From: Cyathus striatus
Taxonomy: Eukaryota; Basidiomycota; Agaricomycetes; Agaricales; Nidulariaceae
Length of the DNA: 64,000 nucleotides
Reading direction: 5' to 3'
NCBI GenBank assembly: GCA_025738555.1
Contig: JAOVFP010000007.1
Coordinates: 4,216,001 to 4,280,000 of the forward strand
The position numbers were made by a program, and so were the translations under genes. Position 1 is the first letter of the stretch; the number at the start of each line of letters is the position of its first letter. Of the stretch, positions 57,836-64,000 are shown piece after piece. The notes beneath the pieces are model-generated. The model worked only from the letters and a program-made list of their open reading frames with translations. It was not told where the DNA came from and made no database searches.

Positions 57836-58117
57836 ATCCTTCTTTCTGAACTTCTTCATTGCTGCACTTTTTGAAAAAACTGAGAATAGGGTGTGTGGAT
57901 GATTTAACAGATACAATATGACAATGTGATTTTCCATCAACATGATTTTTCCAGTTCCCTTCACCCCTGAGACCTATGTGGACATTGATACTGCATATGT
58001 CACAAAAATGAGATGAATCTTCATTAAATGGCAGTTGAACCAGCTAGAAAAATATCAGATAACATAGAAAATTAAATAGTGGGATGATCTCACATTCTTT
58101 TTCTTTGACTTGGTCAT
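57836..58117 (-). pseudogene. Zinc-finger/P-transposase-like family gene, N-terminal part
   Basis: The start ATG at 58117 (MTKSKKKN) ends exon 1 at 58094. A 50-bp intron (GTGAGA..TTTCTAG, 58044..58093) follows. Exon 2 codes LVQLPFNEDSSHFCDICSI, NVHIGLRGEGNWKNHVDGKS, HCHIVSVKSSTHPILSFFKK: a C2H2-like finger (C-x2-C..H..H), the expected DNA-binding N-terminus of the family. The frame runs straight into the Gypsy-2 target site at 57840..57836. Confidence 0.75.
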
Positions 58118-58299
58118 CAAAATGAAGGAAACAGTGATTGAATGAATAAATAATTGTGAAAGAGATCTCACCTGCTTTATAAATGTACAACAGGTTCATC
58201 AGTCATACATTATTGACTTGAAAAGGAGCATAATGGATTGTTACACATAGTTTCAATTGCATTTAACCCCAAATGTGGGCAACAAGTACATATCTTGGA

Positions 58300-59550
58300 G
58301 GTCGATACACTTAGCCACATGTTTCAACTGACTATCAGAGAGTCAGTTGAGAGTCAGTTGATAGTATCAGAGAGTAGATTGATAGTAAGATGAGACTTAG
58401 TTGAGACTCAGGTGAGAGTCAGTTGATAGTCAGATTATAATTACATACAAAATTAGAATATTGCTAGTCTCACCTTACTCTCACCTTACTATTAGCTTAC
58501 TCTTATTCAATCTGGTATCAGATACTAATCTGAGAGTTGATTGATACAATTTCACCTGACTATCATCTGACTATCAATTAAATTTGTATGAGTTATTGAT
58601 GTAAAATAGACTCCATGTAGATTCCACCTGATCACTATAGTTTCCCACAGTCATTACACATGTCACAATGTGTGACATGTGTGACATGTTGAAAAAAGTG
58701 GACTTCCTGAATGACACACTAGGACAAGTGTGCAGTCATCACACTTACCTAGACTATAGTTTCCCACAGTCCTCACACATTGTGACATGTGTGACATGCT
58801 GGAAAAGTGTGACATGTTGGAAAAAGCGTGACATGTGTGACACATCTTGTCGTGTGACATGTTGGAAAATGTTGGGAAAAGCGTGACATGCTGGAAAATG
58901 TTGGAAAAAGCTGGAAAAAGTGTGACATGTGTGACATGTTGAAAAATGTGATGCTGGAAAATGTTGGAAAAGTATGATATGCTGGGAAACTAAGCTGTAC
59001 CTAGACTCTATTGTCACACATGTGTGAAAGTGTGACATGTTGGAAAATGTTGGAAAAGCGTGACATGTGTGACAAGCGTGGGAAAAGTGTGACATGTTGG
59101 AAAAGTGTGGCAAGTGTGATGGTTATGATATGTGACAGTTTTCCAAACATATCACATTTTTCCCACACTTGTCACACATATCACGCTTTTTCCAACATTT
59201 TCCAACTTGTCACGCTTTTCCAACATTTTCCAGCATGTCACGCTTTTCCCAACATTTTCCAACATGTCACGCTTTTCCAACATGTCACACATGGAGTTAG
59301 GTAAGAGTCAGGTAAAGAATCCAAGCTAAGCCCAATACTAATTTCAGGTCTCAACTGACTCTCAACTGACTTTAATGAGACTCTCAGTTCACTTTTGAGA
59401 CTCAGTTGAGAGTTAAATGACAGTCAGATGAGAGTCTAACCTGACTTCTGAGACTTAGTTGAGAGTCAGATGAGAGTCAGGCAAGACTATTGATACTTAT
59501 ATGAGAGTCAGTTGATAGTCAGTTGAGATGTGTGTGGGAGTGACACATAC
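58300..59550. mobile_element. Non-autonomous derivative of the KDZ element (~1.2 kb)
   Basis: The left ~190 bp (from ACACTTAGCCACATG at ~58308) match the left end of the 8.1-kb element almost base for base. The right ~230 bp (TAAGCCCAATACTAATTTCAG to GGGAGTGACACATACAG) match its right end. The genes and palindrome array are gone, replaced by ~650 bp of GTGACATGTTGGAAAA repeats. It lies ~190 bp upstream of the split minus-strand gene. Presumably mobilised by the KDZ transposase in trans. Confidence 0.82.
58640..59290. repeat. GTGACATG-TTGGAAAA repeats forming an inverted repeat
   Basis: About 15 direct copies of GTGTGACATGTTGGAAAAGC-like units (58650-59115), then the reverse complement (CAACATTTTCCAACATGTCAC) at 59140-59290. 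The block can fold back on itself. Frames crossing it (Cys/His/Phe repeats) merely translate the repeat. Confidence 0.8.
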
Positions 59551-59875
59551 AGCAATACTGTGCCTAAACACATACAGAATTAAGGTGGGGCCAAAAATTG
59601 AGGGGGGAAGTGGGGGGAGCAAATGAAAGGGCAGGAGCACAGCAATCAGTGCAGCATGCACCAATGTGGCGCGGGCATGCTTAGTAATAATGGTGGTGGC
59701 ACAGCACTTGAGGGCACGGAAACCATTTCAAGAAGCTTAGTCATTTGATTAGTCATTTGATTAGTTATTTGCTTAGTCATTTTCATTTCTCTTTTTAGTT
59801 TGTATTTCCAAATTTCGATCAAAACAAATATTGTAAAATATCGCCAGGGTTTCCCTCCGAACGCATTCCCACGGT

Positions 59876-60172
59876 TATATTTATATCCACTTTCCCAGGC
59901 CTTCTCTCTTTCTATATAGACAAGCTTTACACCCATGCTCCGCTACGGGTACGGGAGCCTGTTGGCTCCCTTCTCCACTCCACACAGATGACAGCTTGCT
60001 GTGGGGCTGTGCCCCCCAGACCCCCTGCTTCTTCATCCTAGTTCTTTTGGCTGAGGGGCTGTGCCCCCAGACCCCTGCTTTTTTCTTCTTGGGGGGTTGC
60101 ACCCCCCAAACCCCCTGCTTACCCATGAGAAATATATCTACCCATGTTGGTTTATATCAACACCTAGATTCA
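59876..60172 (+). repeat. Hairpin module, copy 1
   Basis: Order: CACTTTCCCAGGCCTTCTCTC, TATATAGACAAGCTTTACACC, the perfect hairpin GGGAGCCTGTTGGCTCCC (59953..59970), CACACAGATGACAGCTTGCTG, then G/C-rich hairpins GGGGCTGTGCCCC (twice) and GGGGGGTTGCACCCCCC, each followed by AGACCCC or AAACCCCCTGC. Ends in AT-rich ATATATCTACCCATGTT words. Confidence 0.85.
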
Positions 60173-61324
60173 GAAACTGTCCCTTCTCAGGATATCCTAT
60201 CTGATATACAGATTCTTTCTTTTCATGAACCCTTGATCTTCTGTTGTTTGTTGTCCTATTCACAACAATTGCAGATCTCCCTGAAAAGGATGAACAGTTG
60301 TACTCAGTTCACATTGATCTACTTCCACCCAATGCAATCTCCATTAATCACAGCACATTATCATGCATGTGCCTTCCACCATCTCCAATTGATCCACATG
60401 CCACATCCTCATGTGTCCTCTATTCTCACACAAAACACCATATTTACACCTGTGTAGCTTATATCTACACCCATGTTATTTACATCTACACCCCATCAAA
60501 TCCTCCCCCTCCACCCAAAAAATATAGATCTCTCAACTATCTTCTGAGATGAATAGTATCAATCAGTTAGAGCTCATTTTAATTTATTGTACCTTAACTA
60601 TCAGAAATATATCTACCTGTGTGGTTTATATTGATACACATTCATTCACATTTCACACCTATTACTTTTTATACTTAAATTACATCACACTCATATATCT
60701 ATTCTCCTATCAATCAATTCCAAAATATTCATACATACACTAAAATCTAATTTAATTATTATAGTCCTATTATCCTATTACATCAAAAGGGGGAACACAT
60801 TACACCAATATATAACTAACACACCTGACACACTCAAAATCACTATAAATTTACAATATCACCCTCCCACAAATCCCAATATTTCTACAAATATATTTTA
60901 TAGTGCTGTTACTATCAATATATATATATACTGTATTATTGTGGTCTATAAACTCAAGAGGGGGGGGGGGGAAGGGAAAGTAAGTGCCAGTAGCAGAACT
61001 TAGAATTTCGTGCATCAAGTGCAGCCATCAACCAGCCATTGTGGTATGCTTAGTCATTTGCTTAGTCACTTAATTTCTCTTTTCGGTCCAATCTACCCAT
61101 GAAATCTCATCTGAATGTGGTAGAGATCCAATCTATTGTGATATAATAGTAACAGATCCCATCATCTTTCCTCCAAATATGGTAACACCCTCCAAAAACA
61201 ACAATCATTCCTAAAACAGCAATCATTGTAAATAATAATAAATAACACATATTTCTATTTCCAAAATATCCCCAAACCACAATTTCTCACAAACCATTCC
61301 CGGCTATCCCCAAATAGTGTTCCC
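60173..61324. other. AT-rich spacer between hairpin modules, no gene
   Basis: Short frames only. Contains ACCTGTGTAGCTTATATCTAC words (~60448-60490) that resemble the minisatellite unit at 62.8 kb, and a long G run (60961-60973) followed by GTGCCAGTAGCAGAACTT, shared with ~62290. Confidence 0.6.
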
Positions 61325-61625
61325 ACACTACATCTATATCCACTTTCCCAGGCCTTCTCTCATTATATATAGACAAGCTTTACACCTGTGCTCCACTATG
61401 GGAACGGGAGCCTGTTGGCTCCCTCCTCCACTCCACACAGATGACAGCTTGCTGTGGGGCTGTGCCCCTCACCCCCTGCTTCTTAATCTCAGTCCTTTGG
61501 CTGAGGGGTTGCACCCCCAGACCCCTGCTTTTTTTCTTCTTAGGGGGTTGCACCCCCCAAACCCCCTGCTAACTCATGACAAATATATCTACCCGTGTTG
61601 TTTAAATCTACACCCATGTTGTTTA
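61325..61625 (+). repeat. Hairpin module, copy 2
   Basis: Same order as copy 1, with the perfect GGGAGCCTGTTGGCTCCC (61406..61423), CACACAGATGACAGCTTGCTG, GGGGCTGTGCCCC and GGGGGGTTGCACCCCCC. About 1450 bp downstream of copy 1 in the same orientation. Confidence 0.85.
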
Positions 61626-62510
61626 GTCTTCACTATTTTTATTCCCTTCAACAGAATAAATATATTTTAATCAATACTCCTATTTCTATTCATTACACTC
61701 AAATTATGCATCTCAAACATTCATATATCCACCATACATTACTACAGTGCCCATGAAATAATTTATTATTTATGAATTATAATTCTATTGTCATCCTCAT
61801 ATATCATATATATCAATATTCCTCAATCCCCAAATATCAACCCACACATCAAAATCAGAAACTATAAACATATCGCTCCCCTAAATATCACCACTCCATC
61901 TATTTCTATCAATTCCACACACATCATACAGCTCCCACTAAAATATTCTCATCATCAATTGCTCAAAATCAACAAAATCATTAACATATCCACTGCAACT
62001 TACACCAACCATCACTTACTTAATTATATACTCATTATAATCACATTCTTTACCACATATATATCCATATTTAATTTTTCCATTAAAAGAACTCATTACA
62101 GCACAATATATAAACACTAAACAGAATATTACAACACCTCAAACTCTAACAAATACACTATAAATCACTACAATACTCACAGAAATCCGAAATTCATTTA
62201 TTATAGTACCATTATTATACATCCAAATATACTCCATTATTTTTGTCTTTATATTCAAGGGGGGGGAGGGGGGGAAGGGAAGGGAAGGGAAGTGCCAGTA
62301 GCAGAACTTCAGCCATTACTTAATCACCATTGTGGCGTGCGCATTTTCAAGTGTCCCACAGTTACATCTAATATATCCACTTTCCCAGGCCTTCTCTCTC
62401 AAGATGCTTAGTCATTAATAATGTTTATATATATTTAACATTGTTTGCATCCATGTGTGTTGAGCAACAGGACCACATCAAAACCCTGACACCCAAAAGT
62501 CCCATATATA
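61626..62510. other. AT-rich spacer, no gene
   Basis: Low-complexity AT-rich DNA with a G-rich tract (62260-62297, GGGGGGGAGGGGGGG then GGGAAGGGAAGGG) before the shared word GTGCCAGTAGCAGAACTT. The Thr/Ile/Asn-rich frame at 61788-62120 is composition-driven. Confidence 0.6.
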
Positions 62511-62766
62511 CCCAATTTCCACACACCTTGTCTCATTATATATAGACTAGCTTTACACCTGTGCTCTGCTATGGGTACAGGAGCCTGTCAGCTCCCTCCT
62601 CCGCTCCACACAGATGACAGCTTGCTGAGGGGCTGCACCCCCCAGACCCCCCACTTCTTAATCCCAGTTCTGAACACTGAGGGGCTGCGCCCCGAGACCC
62701 CTGCTATTTTTCTTCTTGGGGGGTTGCACCCCCCAAACCCCCTGCTAACCCATAAGGAATATATCC
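62511..62766 (+). repeat. Hairpin module, copy 3
   Basis: Diverged first hairpin (GGAGCCTGTCAGCTCC), then CACACAGATGACAGCTTGCTG, GGGGCTGCACCCC, GGGGCTGCGCCCC and GGGGGGTTGCACCCCCC. It runs directly into the 21-bp minisatellite. Confidence 0.85.
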
Positions 62767-63999
62767 ACCTGTGTAGATTATATCTGCACCTGTGTAGATT
62801 ATATCTGCACCTGTGTAGATTATATCTGCACCTGTGTAGATTATATCTGCACCTGTGTAGATTATATCTGCACCTGTGTAGATTATATCTGCACCTGTGT
62901 AGATTATATCTGCACCTGTGTAGATTATATCTGCACCTGTGTAGATTATATCTGCACCTGTGTAGATTATATCTGCACCTGTGTAGATTATATCTGCACC
63001 TGTGTAGATTATATCTGCACCTGTGTAGATTATATCTGCACCTGTGTAGATTATATCTGCACCTGTGTAGATTATATCTGCACCTGTGTAGATTATATCT
63101 GCACCTGTGTAGATTTCCCTTGAAAACTCCACTGTAGCATGATCATGGCCTTTGAAAATGTACTTGTAAATGTACTTGATGGCCTTGATTGATGCAATGC
63201 ATTCAATATTAATGTGACACCAGTACTTCCATGACAGATATCGGTTGTATGGCACAACCCAGCAGTTATTCACTGGAGTCCCATCCCTGGTCATGGGCTG
63301 AAATCTTGTGATCTCCCTCCTTCTCAGAACAGAATATGAATCATCTGTGATGATGGTCTCATCCTGATAAGCCTTTGGAAATCCCTTTGAGCACTTGCCA
63401 TGTTCCATGCATGGCTGATTGCTGCCAGGACCACAGGGCTTGTGAATCATGGTTCTCAGAATCAAATCATACAGCTCAGATTCAGTGTCAGGATCAGGAA
63501 GTTCAGCAGTGATCATGCTGTCAATGTCCTCTGGAGTGCACAACTTGTCCTCAGGAGCCACAAATACAATTAAATGCATATGTGGCAGTCCATGCTTCTG
63601 GTATTCAATGGTATGGATATGTGCAACACATTGCCCAAAGATGCCCTCCTGGTAGATATCTTGGATGATCTGCTGCTGGATTTGATGAAATACCCGAACC
63701 ACAATGTCTGGCCGATCATGAGCTTCCACTCCTTCAGGCAAGGCACTCTTCACATCTGGGTGATGGGGATCCATGGTCACTGTCAGGAAATAGTCTGGAA
63801 ACTTAAAGTGACGATTGATAGCCAGTGCATCCTGACAGTTCTGCTGCATGAATTGAGTGCTTCCTGCAAAACTCAATGGAATGATCACCCTTTTCCCAAG
63901 TTCTTCCCCTTGCACATCAGGATTAACTGCAATGGCATCCACTATTCCCTGATAGGTTTCAGCATGGATCTCTGGTTGATGACCATCAATCCAAAACAA
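62704..63999 (-). CDS. Helitron Rep domain, 5' end beyond window, C-terminus replaced by minisatellite
   Basis: Partial: the frame enters from the right edge. Within 431 visible residues: LAINRHFKFPDYFLTVTMDP; the HUH motif at ~H140-M-H142 in EYQKHGLPHMHLIVF; CMEHGKCSKGFPKAY (~198-211); WVVPYNRYLSWKYWCHINIE; and the tyrosine motif KYIYKYIFKG (~275-284). These are typical of the Helitron-like N-terminal Rep nuclease that nicks and rejoins single strands. From residue ~296 the chain is only YTGADII repeats and then translated hairpin-module sequence, so the PIF1-like helicase that normally follows is missing. The true breakpoint is near 63113. Confidence 0.85.
   Translation of the reverse strand: MFWIDGHQPEIHAETYQGIVDAIAVNPDVQGEELGKRVIIPLSFAGSTQFMQQNCQDALAINRHFKFPDYFLTVTMDPHHPDVKSALPEGVEAHDRPDIVVRVFHQIQQQIIQDIYQEGIFGQCVAHIHTIEYQKHGLPHMHLIVFVAPEDKLCTPEDIDSMITAELPDPDTESELYDLILRTMIHKPCGPGSNQPCMEHGKCSKGFPKAYQDETIITDDSYSVLRRREITRFQPMTRDGTPVNNCWVVPYNRYLSWKYWCHINIECIASIKAIKYIYKYIFKGHDHATVEFSREIYTGADIIYTGADIIYTGADIIYTGADIIYTGADIIYTGADIIYTGADIIYTGADIIYTGADIIYTGADIIYTGADIIYTGADIIYTGADIIYTGADIIYTGADIIYTGADIIYTGGYIPYGLAGGLGGATPQEEK
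62767..63113. repeat. 21-bp minisatellite, about 16 copies
   Basis: The unit ACCTGTGTAGATTATATCTGC is repeated with almost no variation. As 21 is a multiple of 3, it stays in frame with the Helitron ORF (YTGADII repeats). Degenerate single copies of the unit follow the other hairpin modules, so this looks like a local expansion of module sequence. Confidence 0.95.
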
Positions 64000-64000
64000 C

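Noticed and set aside
58754..59113. Cys/His/Phe-rich frames that look like zinc-binding repeats
   Set aside because: Direct translation of GTGACATGTTGGAAAA repeats; the pattern appears in several frames and on both strands.
61788..62120. Thr/Ile/Asn-rich 110-codon frame resembling a membrane protein
   Set aside because: The hydrophobicity comes from AT-rich composition; there is no homology signal, and it sits between repeat modules.
62571..63137. Plus-strand 188-codon frame with LCRLYLH repeats
   Set aside because: Produced by the 21-bp minisatellite; the upstream part is hairpin-module DNA.
1..64000. tRNA, rRNA or telomeric repeats
   Set aside because: I scanned by eye for cloverleaf-like B-box words, rRNA core motifs and TTAGGG arrays and saw nothing convincing; a tRNAscan or Rfam run would settle small RNAs.

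Overview
The window looks like nuclear DNA of a filamentous basidiomycete, most likely an Agaricomycete. The evidence is introns of 45-54 bp with GT..AG borders, a NACHT/WD40 NOD-like receptor with near-identical WD repeats, a KDZ-superfamily transposon with CxC5/CxC6 cysteine clusters, chromodomain Ty3/gypsy elements, hAT relics, a Helitron Rep fragment and an F-box relic. The species cannot be named from the sequence alone. No rRNA, tRNA, CRISPR array or bacterial operon was seen.

Layout. 0.4-5.0 kb: one apparently intact three-exon NLR gene (NACHT plus 16 WD40 repeats plus a hydrophobic tail). 5-10.6 kb: relics, including the C-terminus of a repetitive zinc-finger/P-transposase-like family, solo LTRs, a hAT zinc-finger fragment and a coiled-coil transposon gene. 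10.6-23.5 kb: a decayed Ty3/gypsy element (Gypsy-1) with unidentified extra ORFs after its chromodomain, punctured by two solo LTRs of one family, one of another, and a 2.4-kb hAT-like element. 23.5-31.6 kb: an ~8.1-kb KDZ element with subterminal repeat arrays, about 32 copies of a 14-bp palindrome, a six-exon partner gene, and an open KDZ transposase with a visible D-D-E triad. 31.6-36 kb: solo LTR, F-box relic, and a 2.7-kb foldback element with near-identical arms rich in CCCGCG. 36-45 kb: sparse, with one broken hypothetical ORF, repeats, a second foldback and an ATTGTT-rich block. 45.4-58.1 kb: one large minus-strand gene of the repetitive family, split by a 6.4-kb chromoviral LTR element (Gypsy-2) and a 1.4-kb internally deleted hAT element. 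Removing each insert plus one target-site copy rejoins the gene in frame. 58.3-59.55 kb: a ~1.2-kb non-autonomous derivative of the KDZ element. 59.9-64 kb: three copies of a hairpin-rich module, then a 21-bp minisatellite running in frame into a Helitron Rep domain that leaves the window.

How it fits together. Most of the window is layered mobile DNA whose insertion order can be read from target-site duplications (ATCCT, GTTGGAAT, CTCCA, GTGGG, GATCA, CCATT, TGGTT, AAAAC, AAGCCCA). The relics carry many TGA stops where related proteins are expected to have arginine (CGA), suggesting CpG deamination, whereas the NLR and the KDZ transposase remain open. The best candidate for a little-described system is the KDZ element: a complete transposase, a co-resident gene of unknown function that may be spliced to it, a striking palindrome array, and a small derivative elsewhere in the window that keeps its ends.
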